20,638 nucleotides of DNA. It comes from Entophlyctis helioformis (Eukaryota; Chytridiomycota; Chytridiomycetes; Chytridiales; Chytriomycetaceae). The stretch covers positions 1 through 20,638 of the forward strand of contig JAHLKH010000318.1 in the NCBI GenBank assembly GCA_025526915.1. Reading direction: 5' to 3'. The translations under genes and the position numbers were made by a program. Position 1 is the stretch's first letter; each line of letters starts with the position of its first letter. Below, piece by piece: positions 1-6,908 of the stretch. The notes under the pieces were generated by a model. The model had not been told where the DNA came from. It did not search any database and saw only the letters and a program-made list of their open reading frames with translations.

Positions 1-497
1 CAAGCAGGTCGCTTGCCGTCTGCTCGAGCTGCTGCTGCTCAAGCTGGAGGCTGTCACGCCTGGCAAGGTCCTCTCGCAGAGCAACCATTGCAGGGGCCAG
101 GCGATGGTGCTCCTCCTTTGTCGGCGGCCTGTGGCATGAGCGAAGGATGCTGGCGGCAATGGAACGAGTCTTGTCAACACAGGCTGTCTGTAGCTGGATG
201 GCGAGCAGACAGTCGTCGGAAATGAGCTGGATGTTGTGCAGCTCCAGGCGAGCGGTGCGTAGCTCGTGCTGGAGGCTGCTGGTGGTCGTTTGGAGGTGGT
301 TGCGATGGTTGTTGGTTGCGGTCTGTTGCGGGCTGGTGCGGGTCGGCTGGCCTGGGCCGCCGGCTTGCATGGCGGCCCAGAATTCGGTCGGTCGGTCGGT
401 CGTCGAGTTCGATGGGTGAGCCGTTGTATAAGGACTTGTACGGACGGTATACGTCTGGGAAGTACGAGGCATGTTCATTGGTAAGAGCAGTAGCCAT
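1..497 (-). CDS. coiled-coil protein, 5' part only (3' end outside window)
   Basis: I do not recognise the family. Two open frames on the minus strand join into one sensible protein. The first starts at ATG 497 (MATALTNEHASYFPD...) and reads well to IELDD. The second takes over as RPTEFWAAMQAGG, runs through a Gln/Thr/Pro linker, and becomes a helical, charged segment (HELRTARLELHNIQLI, later LEQQQLEQTASDLL) typical of a coiled coil; it is still open at base 1. The change of frame sits exactly in a GACC tetranucleotide repeat at about 386-404. Removing one unit makes the protein continuous, so the break is probably a repeat-length error or polymorphism. An alternative start without any frame change is ATG 478 in the second frame. 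A TATA box 82-88 nt upstream of ATG 497 supports transcription leftward. Function unknown. Confidence 0.55.
386..404. repeat. GACC/GGTC tetranucleotide microsatellite inside a reading frame
   Basis: Four consecutive GGTC units (GACC on the minus strand) lie within the coiled-coil gene. A change of one unit shifts the frame by one base, and the two halves of the protein meet at this point. Confidence 0.75.
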
Positions 498-578
498 AGG
501 CAGACATAAGGATGGATAGGCACCTGGGAAGTACGAGGCACAACGGCTGGGGTTGGCAGAGTACTATCCAGTGCCAGC

Positions 579-585
579 TTATATA
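579..585 (-). promoter_or_regulatory. TATA box for the leftward coiled-coil gene
   Basis: The minus strand reads CCTATATAAGCTGG here. TATATAA lies 82 nt upstream of ATG 497 and about 100 nt upstream of ATG 478, which fits a transcription start near 550 and a short 5' leader. The assignment rests on motif and spacing only. Confidence 0.5.
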
Positions 586-591
586 GGCGCG

Positions 592-1779
592 TCACATGGA
601 ATAGAGGCGCGCCATTGGACAGCAATATGGCAAGGCAATGACCCATGAAACAGGGACACAGGGCGTCAGGGCCTGGGACCACGACGGGATGATCTGTCCG
701 TGGATATCGTTACAGAGTGTAACGGATGCTCGGTCGCGGTCACGTGATCCACGTGATCCACGTGACCCACGTGACCGGACAGACATTGTCGGGCCGCACT
801 GGCCGCTCTGGTTTTCCCCGTTCTTGCAGTCGTCTGCCCGCCGTTCCCCTGTGTGCATACTCACTGCCCCGAGACCAGGTCTGTGCTGCCTCCCAATGAA
901 GAGTCGTCTGCCCGCCGTTCCCCTGCGTGCATACTCACTGCCCCGAGACCAGCCGGCAAGCCCGCCTGGAGGCCCAGTGTTACAAGACGGCCCAGCAGGG
1001 CTGGCAGACGTGGAAGAGCGGCTGTCCAGCCACAAGCCAAGGAGGTTGGCAAAAGCAGCGCGGTCAGCATTGGAGGCTGAGTGGAAGGCTTCGACCAGCG
1101 AGAAGGAGGCAGCAGGGGCAGCTGCTGCGACCAAGGGCTGAGCGGCACCGTGGGCGGGTGCAGCGGCAATGGGCTGGATCTGGAGGGTCGAGAGCGTCTG
1201 GGTGAGGTCGTCCATGTCGGCGTCCGAGTCTGACACGTGCTGGCTGGCAGCGAATTTGATGCTAGGCAATACTGGGTGCTCGAGAGACAGGGGCTGTTGC
1301 TGGGGCTGGTGCTGGGGCTGGTGCTGTTGGTGGAGCAGCTGCTGTTGGTGGAGCAGCTGCAAATGGTCAACAATGTTGTCTGACGCTTTGTAAGCGTCAA
1401 ACAACGCCTCCAATGCAGACATGAATGAAACATTGCTGGACGTCGAGGCAGGGGATAGACTGAGTGAGCGTCGAGGTGGCAATAGCCAACATCTCAATAG
1501 CTGAGTTGATGCCTGGAGTGTAGACGTAGGCACCGGGAATGGCTTGAAGGGTGTTGGTCGGTGTCTACATCGCCGGGCCTGAAGGTTGGTTGGCATTGGT
1601 GGCTGATGTGGTGAGGCAGCAGTCTTGGAAAATGTGTGGCAGCGGCCAAGTTGGCGGGGCTGGTGGGTGGGACAAACTGCTGTGGGTGCGGGGGTGGACA
1701 ACTGTCCTTGAGGAGAGCTGCTCTGTGAGGTGTGTCGGTGGACTGGCAGGTAACACTGCAGTAGGGCTCTTAGATTCAT
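592..1779 (-). CDS. hypothetical low-complexity protein (left arm of inverted pair)
   Basis: Family not recognised. The long minus-strand frame (395 codons) is most protein-like in its middle, about codons 108-275: SPASTSSNVSF, then FDAYKASDNIVDHLQLL, a His/Gln repeat (1295-1365), an acidic stretch (SDSDADMDDLTQTLSTLQI), an Ala-rich stretch, and FSLVEAFHSASNADRAAF. The N-terminal 100 codons look out of frame: the neighbouring frame encodes a segment (PGAYVYTP, SAIEMLAIATSTL) that matches the right-arm copy better, so a 1-nt change is likely near 1665-1670. The last 100 codons cross the 51-bp duplication and the E-box array and may be fortuitous. A gag-like retrotransposon protein was considered, but there is no zinc knuckle. 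Confidence 0.4.
   Translation of the reverse strand: MNLRALLQCYLPVHRHTSQSSSPQGQLSTPAPTAVCPTHQPRQLGRCHTFSKTAASPHQPPMPTNLQARRCRHRPTPFKPFPVPTSTLQASTQLLRCWLLPPRRSLSLSPASTSSNVSFMSALEALFDAYKASDNIVDHLQLLHQQQLLHQQHQPQHQPQQQPLSLEHPVLPSIKFAASQHVSDSDADMDDLTQTLSTLQIQPIAAAPAHGAAQPLVAAAAPAASFSLVEAFHSASNADRAAFANLLGLWLDSRSSTSASPAGPSCNTGPPGGLAGWSRGSEYARRGTAGRRLFIGRQHRPGLGAVSMHTGERRADDCKNGENQSGQCGPTMSVRSRGSRGSRGSRDRDRASVTLCNDIHGQIIPSWSQALTPCVPVSWVIALPYCCPMARLYSM
741..773. promoter_or_regulatory. array of four CACGTG E-boxes, 9-bp period
   Basis: CACGTG occurs at 741, 750, 759 and 768, separated by ATC, ATC and ACC, with flanks that make the RTCACGTG-type consensus used by bHLH factors of the Cbf1/Pho4/USF class. 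It lies about 245 bp upstream of the leftward gene that starts at 497, and inside the 3' part of the 592-1779 open frame, where it reads as an Arg/Gly/Ser repeat. It may be an enhancer-like array or a simple minisatellite; the sequence alone cannot decide. Confidence 0.5.
828..952. repeat. 51-bp direct duplication, 74-bp offset
   Basis: Bases 828-878 and 902-952 are the same 51-bp sequence with one visible mismatch (GTG versus GCG in the middle). A 23-bp spacer separates them. The repeat lies in the 3' end of the 592-1779 minus-strand frame and duplicates part of that tail, which suggests a recent local duplication. Confidence 0.8.
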
Positions 1780-2420
1780 TGGTTACATGGAGCAGAGGGG
1801 GCTCGGGATCTACCTGCAGTGGAGCTCTTAAAGAGCAGCTGGGGAAGATGGGATTGCATGTAGCATGTAAATGGCAATGGCGGGTCACATGACTGGTGCC
1901 ATGTCTTACACTTCCCCAGCTGCTCATTAAGCATCTGTTGCAGGTATGACCCAATCCCCATCTGCACCTCTTGCCCAATGAATTAAGCATCCATTGTAGT
2001 GTCATCTGCCAGTCTACTGCTTCACCCCACAGAGCAGCTCTCTTCAAGGACAGTTGTCTAACCCTGCATCCACAGCCGTTTTGTCCCACCCACCAGCCCT
2101 ACTGACTTGGCCGCCATGCATTTTTCAAGACCACGGCCTCACCATGTCGGCCTTGCACACCAACCGACCCTCAGGGCCGGCGACGTTGACACCTACCAAC
2201 GCCCTTCGAAGCGTTCCCGGCGCCTTCGTCCACACCCCAGACTTTGACTTGGCCATCAAGATGTCAGCCATTGCCGCCTCGACGCTTGCTCCGTCCCCTG
2301 CCTCAACGTCCAGCAACGTATCATTCACATCTGTGTCAGAGGCGTCGTTCGACGCTTACAAAGCATCGGATGACATTGTCAACCAGTCGCAGCTGCACCA
2401 ACTCCTTGAGCATCCTTAGG
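1275..2420. repeat. long imperfect inverted repeat of two diverged gene copies
   Basis: The minus strand from about 1860 down to 1275 and the plus strand from about 1900 up to 2420 align along almost their whole length. Landmarks in order: CTTCCCCAGCTGCTC, TGCAGGTA, AGAGCAGCTCTC, AAGGACAGTTGTC, GTCCCACCCACCAGCCC, GCCTCNACGTCCAGCAA and GACGCTTACAAAGC. The unpaired centre is about 45 bp (about 1860-1905). The arms differ by many substitutions and small indels, and the left arm carries a Gln/His-rich expansion that is missing from the right arm. This is a head-to-head duplication of a gene with its upstream region. Confidence 0.75.
2054..2419 (+). pseudogene. short diverged copy of the 592-1779 gene (right arm)
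   Basis: The frame has no ATG at its left edge; internal ATGs lie at 2144 and 2261. It reads TLTPTNALRSVPGAF, FDLAIKMSAIAASTLAP, SPASTSSNVSF and FDAYKASDDIV, which matches the left-arm product. It stops at TAG 2417-2419 where the left arm continues (LLEHP stop versus LSLEHPVLPS). The sequence downstream shows no further similarity. It is either a shortened paralogue using ATG 2144 or a decaying copy. Confidence 0.45.
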
Positions 2421-2698
2421 CGTCCAATGTCCTTGGAGATGTTGCCAGACAGACTGCAACCAGTCAACCGCATGTTTGCTCATAGCAATGTTTGGTGCAT
2501 CAGTTGCTTGTCAACCAGCATGCAGCCAGCAATACATACAAGACAGTCAACTTGTTCTGTTCATCCAACTCCAGTTGCCGCTTTGGAGTGATGCGCTCAG
2601 TAGAATCATCATTGGAGTCCTTCAGCTTGCCTGTTGGACGCTCTATGATCTCACTGTCCTTGGCCCACCCTGGGAAGATGGCACACAGGATATCCAGA
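2420..2698. other. gap without clear features
   Basis: This lies between the right arm of the inverted repeat and the stop of the twin-CSKC gene. No gene, repeat or RNA was recognised. Confidence 0.4.
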
Positions 2699-4259
2699 TC
2701 AGATCGCCATCTTGCACCTTGACATTTCTACACAGCACCATGTGTCAGTGGATGGGCATGGTGTGGTGGTGGCAGCCCATGGCAGCAACACGCACTGCAG
2801 GATCTTGTTTGTCTTGGTGTCGATCAGATTGAGTTTCTTGGCCGTGTGCATGAGCATGACAGCAGAGTCCTCTTGCATGGCGAGCGAGATCAGCTGGTGG
2901 GTGGAGTGCATGGTCAGCCAAGTGCACAGATCCATGAGAGCAAAGTGATTGGCACGCACCTCCTTGATCTTGGCAAGACTGTCCCTGTATCCAGCCATCT
3001 GGGCTTCGACCTCGGCCCTCTTGGCACCAACGACAATCTTGAACCAGCTGCCGGTCGTGCTGGTGCCAACCTTGATGGACTCCTGAACCTCCTTGAGCAG
3101 ATCCACAAGCTCAGCGCACTTGCCGCGCACATCGGCAGAGAACCACTGGTTGGCCATCGGTGCAAGGATCGCCTTGAGTTCCTCGAGGTCGTCCAGGAAG
3201 CTCTTCAGACCGCCAATGCTGTCCACACCGTCCTTGATGTTGCTGAGGATGTTGTCGATGATGCCAATGGCGACGGCAATGCCTGGGATCGGCACAAAGT
3301 GCGATGCGGCCTTGGCAGCAGAGATGACGGTCGAGGCGACTTCCAGACCGTTGGTGGCGAGGAAGCGTGTCACGGCCTTGACGCTGCTGCCGTCGGTCTT
3401 CTTGGGAGCCTTGCGGATCATGTCGACAAACTCGGCGACGGACGACGACAGTGGCGATGTTGGAGACGGTGGCCGTGTCAAAGGCAACCTCGTCCTCGCC
3501 AACCTCCTTGAGGAACGAGTTGCAGGCGGTCGTGAGTGTCTCTTGGTTCTCGAGTGCCGATCCGAGAACGCTCTTGAGCTCTTCAAAGGCGGCATCTGCC
3601 ATGGCCGACTTGGCAGCCTGGGCCTGCGAGTCGTCCTCAGCAGCAAGAGTCAAAGCGATGCGGCTGCTCTCGAGGATCTGGCTCTGCAGCTCGAACAGCC
3701 TGCTGGCATGCCTGTTGATGGCATTGATGAGATCGTCAGGCTTGGAGAGATCCATCGACTCGACCGACTGCATCTCGTTCCTTAGGATCATGAGCAACTG
3801 GCGCTGGAACTGCATGGATCGTCAGCATTGTCAGTCTGTGTGGGTCGCAAGACAGCAGCAGCAACGGCAGTCTGTGCACGGTCACACCTTGTTGGCATCG
3901 CTTGCAGCCACAACGGCGCTGCTGATTGGCACAGCTCTTGGAGCAGCGGATCGCTGCTCGTCACTTTGAATGGCCGAGGCAGAGGGCGAGGCACTCTTGG
4001 CAAGAGCCGCCTGCTGGCCAATGTCGAGCTCACTGCCGCAGCGAGGCGGTCGTACCACTTGCTCAGCTTGCTCTTGCTGCTGCTGGCGGTCACACTTGGA
4101 GCAGCGATGGCTCGAGGCGGCGTGGTGATGGCGACCACACTTGGAGCAGTGCTGGGACGAGACGACGCTGGCGGCGTCGGTCCGTCTGGCGGGCTGTTGT
4201 TGGGGCTGACGGTCATAGTCGTCCTTGGTTCTATCTCTTGGTCTCTTGGTGAAGGCTTG
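2699..4259 (-). CDS. helical protein with twin CSKC motifs; similar in style to fungal NLR-type helical N-domains (tentative)
   Basis: Two exons are clear. Exon 4259-3888 encodes two Cys-x2-Cys units (HCSKCGRHHH, HRCSKCDRQQQ) and an Ala/Ser linker ending ASDANK. A 78-nt intron follows (3887-3810; GTGTGA donor, TGCTGAC branch site, ATGCAG acceptor, phase 0). Exon 3809-2699 encodes a helical region starting FQRQLLMILRNEMQSV. Near 3440-3465 the reading changes frame (ATVSNIATV to SVAEFVDMIRKAPKK) without splice signals. The rest holds a hydrophobic Gly/Pro segment, HFVPIPGIAVAIGIIDNIL, then amphipathic helices (LKSFLDDLEELKAILAPM, ELVDLLKEVQESIKVG), ending at TAA 2699. That hydrophobic helix between two amphipathic sets resembles the MLKL/HeLo-like or NACHT_N bundles of fungal signalling proteins, but this is an impression, not an assignment. 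The 5' exon and start codon are not found; the acceptor at 4260 (CTGAC, then GAG) is a guess. Confidence 0.55.
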
Positions 4260-4539
4260 CTCCAGTCCACAGTCAGCAACCTGCAGACGCCAGATGCCAC
4301 ACAGCTCGGCCGCTCACCAGGCGTTTGGTTGTTGTCTTCAAAGGCAACTCAGTCCGCCGTGTCCAAGCCAGTAGTCATCAGCAACACATGCCGCATCACA
4401 AGTTGGATGGTCCCGTGTTGCTGACGGGGCAGCGTGGCTGTCTGCCGTGAGCACTGGTGGACAGCCACTGCCAGATGCCCTTCTGGCTGCCAAGTGGGCA
4501 GGCAGATCGGCACTGCAAGTGTTTTGTCAGCCGCCTGCG

Positions 4540-5481
4540 TCAGATCTGCTCATGGCGAGGATGCTCATGCAGCCAGCTGGCAATGTGGTCGTCGCCCTTC
4601 TTCCTCGCCCACGAAGCTGCTCTGTCAGCATCGCCTTCACGAGAGTTGAGATGCTGGAACTCGACGACCGCGAGATGGCCATGCTTGGCAGCATTCGCCA
4701 TCGCCTGCCAAGCGCAGCCTTCTGTCCTGTGCCGATGCAGCCACACGATCACATCCAGATGCCCACAGGCAGCAGCATGGTCCATGGCACGTGTGGTGCA
4801 GGCAGCGCTTCCTGCCTCGTGCAGCATCTGGACAATGGCAAGATGGCCGTTGCAAGCCGCCTTGTCCATTGCCGCATAGTCATCAACAGTGTCGTGCTGC
4901 TCAAGGTCGACGCCGTGCTCTCCTTGACAAGGTGGCACAGCAGGCCGGTGTAGCCATGAGCAATAGCCATCCAGCCAAGAGCAATCGCATGCTGACAGTC
5001 GAGCAGATCCCACCAGCCGTTGCACATGAGCAGCATGGAGGAGGCAGTCGTCCATGGGCAGCGTGTTGAACTCGCCGGCCGAGTAGCAGTTGATGCTCTC
5101 AAGGAACTCGCGCTGGTCGCTGTCCTGCTCTGGCAACCGTGCTCGCAGACGGTGGGACATGGAGCGTGTCTTGACGAGCAGCAAGCCGCCGTGGCTGTCA
5201 GAACCGAGCCATGCATCTGGCAGCAGCTGCAGGTCGCCCTGCCAGTCGAGTGTGATGGCGTCTCGCCACAGCACACGGACGACGTCGTTGAGCAGGAGGC
5301 TGTCGCTGTCGAGCATGCCATTGACAAACAGAGCAAAGGAGCCTGACGCCGTGTGAGTCGCTGGCTGGACATCTGCAGGCACTCCGGTCCAGAGACTGCT
5401 GCCAGGCGGATGCGGCTCGCTGTCCTTGCTGCTGTCCGTGCTGCTGTTGGCAGACATTGCGGTTGTTGTGTTGTTGGGCAA
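4540..5481 (-). CDS. ankyrin-repeat protein 1 (frame broken twice)
   Basis: The start ATG 5481 opens a polar leader (MPNNTTTAMSANSSTDSSKD), followed by a domain shared with ankyrin protein 2 of this window (LLLVKTRSMSHRLRARL versus MMLVSSRSMHGRLKARF). The C-terminal half has degenerate ankyrin repeats: AAMDKAACNGHLAIVQMLHE, AMDHAAACGHLDVIVWLHRH, AMANAAKHGHLAVVEFQH and a last half repeat, DDHIASWLHEH. Between codons of about 5040 and 4918 the correct protein is in another frame: WWDLLDCQHAIALGWMAIAH and GLLCHLVKE, which align with WLDLVDMQFPVAVGWQAI and LLRHLVQE of the paralogue. The frame returns at HGVDLEQHD. Two indels therefore compensate; an extra AG in GGAGAGCAC explains the second. Repeats of the form AAxxGHLxVVxWLH are common in large protist, chytrid and giant-virus ankyrin families and act as protein-binding modules. 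The integrase relic begins only about 60 bp upstream of the start. Confidence 0.75.
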   Translation of the reverse strand: MPNNTTTAMSANSSTDSSKDSEPHPPGSSLWTGVPADVQPATHTASGSFALFVNGMLDSDSLLLNDVVRVLWRDAITLDWQGDLQLLPDAWLGSDSHGGLLLVKTRSMSHRLRARLPEQDSDQREFLESINCYSAGEFNTLPMDDCLLHAAHVQRLVGSARLSACDCSWLDGYCSWLHRPAVPPCQGEHGVDLEQHDTVDDYAAMDKAACNGHLAIVQMLHEAGSAACTTRAMDHAAACGHLDVIVWLHRHRTEGCAWQAMANAAKHGHLAVVEFQHLNSREGDADRAASWARKKGDDHIASWLHEHPRHEQI

Positions 5482-5540
5482 GATGGACGCGGTGGCTGGA
5501 ACGCGATGTTGAGCCAGATCCAGGCGGTGGTGGTGCGGCT

Positions 5541-6622
5541 CGCCTCATGCTGGCCACCAGGGACAAGCCTGCACTGCTTGCCGTCTGCGTGCGCACTACT
5601 ACTGGCCGGACATGGGTGCATCGGTCGGCCGCTTTGTGGGCTCATGCGACGCCTGCCAGCGGTTCAACTCGTCGACACAGGCTCCTGGCGGCCTGCTGCA
5701 CCCGCTGCCCATCCCTGCCGACCGCTTCCAGTCTGTGGCCTGCGACATTGCATTCATGCCCGTGTCGGACGAGGGCAACGACGCTGCGTTTGTGATTGTG
5801 GATCGCCTGACAAAGCTTGTCAAGTGCGTGCCGACGCGACGCGATGCGACTGCCGAGGATCTTGCCGCGCTGTTCCTCAACCGATGGGTGCTTGCTGGCC
5901 ACGGCCTGCCGTCGTCTATCGTCTCGGACCGCGACGCTCGCTTCCTGTCTGCCTTCTGGACGGCGCTCTGTGCGGCGCTGGACATTGAGCAGGTCATGGC
6001 GACGGCCCGCCACCAGGAGACCGACGGCCAGTCCGAACGCACCATCCGCACGCTCAAGGACCTGCTGTCCAAGTACGCCAACCACCGCGGCAACAACTGG
6101 GAGCACATGCTCGATGCGGCTGTCCACGCCCTCAACTCTGCTCCAAGTGCATCGACTGGCTATGCTCCGTACTTCCTCGCCTTTGGTCTCGAGCCTCGCA
6201 CGCTGCCACACGAGCCGGCAGCATCGTTGCCGCCTGCTGTCCACGACCTGCTCGCTGCCATTGACAAGGCTCGCGTGGATGCCACAGCCAACCTGGTCAA
6301 GGCTCAAGAACAGCAGAAGCGCAACGCCGATCGCCACCGCCGTGATGCTCCTGCCTACGCAGTCGGTGACATGGTCATGCTGCAAGCCGCCGGCATCGTG
6401 TGGCCCACCGACACGCATCGCCCCAATGCGTTCCTGCCCAACTTGCTGGGACCATTCCCGATCACAGAGGTCAATGCCGCACTGGATGATCTCAACTGCA
6501 AGCTGGCTCTGCATCCGACCATGCACCGTCTGCATCCGTGGTTCCACGTCCGTCTGCTGAAGCCGTACCGCGATCCGGCCGCCACCTGCTCAGCCACCTT
6601 GCTCATCTTACAGCAAGTGTAG
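5541..6622 (+). mobile_element. Ty3/gypsy retrotransposon relic, integrase region (copy 1, 5'-truncated)
   Basis: Similarity to the second copy begins sharply at about 5541 (GCCTCATGCTGGCCACC) and stays collinear with it, without indels, at an offset of 8474 bp until 6001, where copy 2 ends. No LTR, primer-binding site, reverse transcriptase or RNase H is seen, so this is a fragment. The 5' break removes the first His of the HHCC zinc-binding domain. Confidence 0.85.
5612..6622 (+). CDS. Ty3/gypsy integrase, intact catalytic core
   Basis: Integrase inserts retroelement cDNA into chromosomal DNA. Within the 336 codons counted from ATG 5612, Cys12 and Cys15 (SCDACQ) close the HHCC zinc finger. 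The core follows with Asp45 (ACDIAFMP), Asp106 (IVSDRDARF) and Glu142 (TDGQSERTIRT); the 35-residue spacing between the last two is the DD35E signature. The C-terminal part has LNSAPSASTGYAPYFLAFG and the conserved WFHVRLLKPYR end. No chromodomain follows. The frame is open upstream of 5612 to at least 5543, so ATG 5612 is not the native start; in the element this would be the end of a Pol polyprotein. The frame is remarkably undamaged compared with the neighbouring host genes. An autonomous or domesticated role is possible but unsupported. Confidence 0.85.
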   Translation: MGASVGRFVGSCDACQRFNSSTQAPGGLLHPLPIPADRFQSVACDIAFMPVSDEGNDAAFVIVDRLTKLVKCVPTRRDATAEDLAALFLNRWVLAGHGLPSSIVSDRDARFLSAFWTALCAALDIEQVMATARHQETDGQSERTIRTLKDLLSKYANHRGNNWEHMLDAAVHALNSAPSASTGYAPYFLAFGLEPRTLPHEPAASLPPAVHDLLAAIDKARVDATANLVKAQEQQKRNADRHRRDAPAYAVGDMVMLQAAGIVWPTDTHRPNAFLPNLLGPFPITEVNAALDDLNCKLALHPTMHRLHPWFHVRLLKPYRDPAATCSATLLILQQV

Positions 6623-6908
6623 ATCACATCAGACGGATCGTTTTCATTCCAAAAAGCTATGACAAACACTAGTGTGGCGAGCGTGCCGACCAAGGGATTG
6701 TGTGGTGCCGTGTTCTGAGACCCAGATCGGCAATGAGCATTGTTGGCGAGGACGAGGGCTGCATTCTTGGTGGCACATAGCTTGATCGCCTTAGAATTGG
6801 CAATGTTTAACTTGGATGTGCATAAGCCAAACGAGCACAACAACGACTGTGGTGAGTTGGATGAAGCACAGGGGGCAAGCGAAAGCAGCGTCTGCATACC
6901 TGTGACCA
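6623..6908. other. intergenic gap between two convergent ends
   Basis: The gap holds the 3' flanks of the integrase relic (+) and the NYN-RRM gene (-). No gene-like frame, LTR or tRNA was seen. Confidence 0.5.

Noticed and set aside
592..2420. MITE or terminal-inverted-repeat transposon
   Set aside because: The inverted arms are gene-sized, include coding sequence and meet at the centre; no target-site duplication or transposase is seen.
2846..3511. 221-codon plus-strand open frame
   Set aside because: It is the antisense of the helical twin-CSKC gene; its residues mirror that gene's helical codons and it has no motif of its own.
4749..5645. 298-codon minus-strand frame as a separate gene
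   Set aside because: Only about 40 codons of it are protein-like, and those belong to ankyrin protein 1 through a frame change.
5642..6547. 301-codon minus-strand open frame
   Set aside because: It is antisense to the integrase core, whose DD35E motif fixes the true strand.
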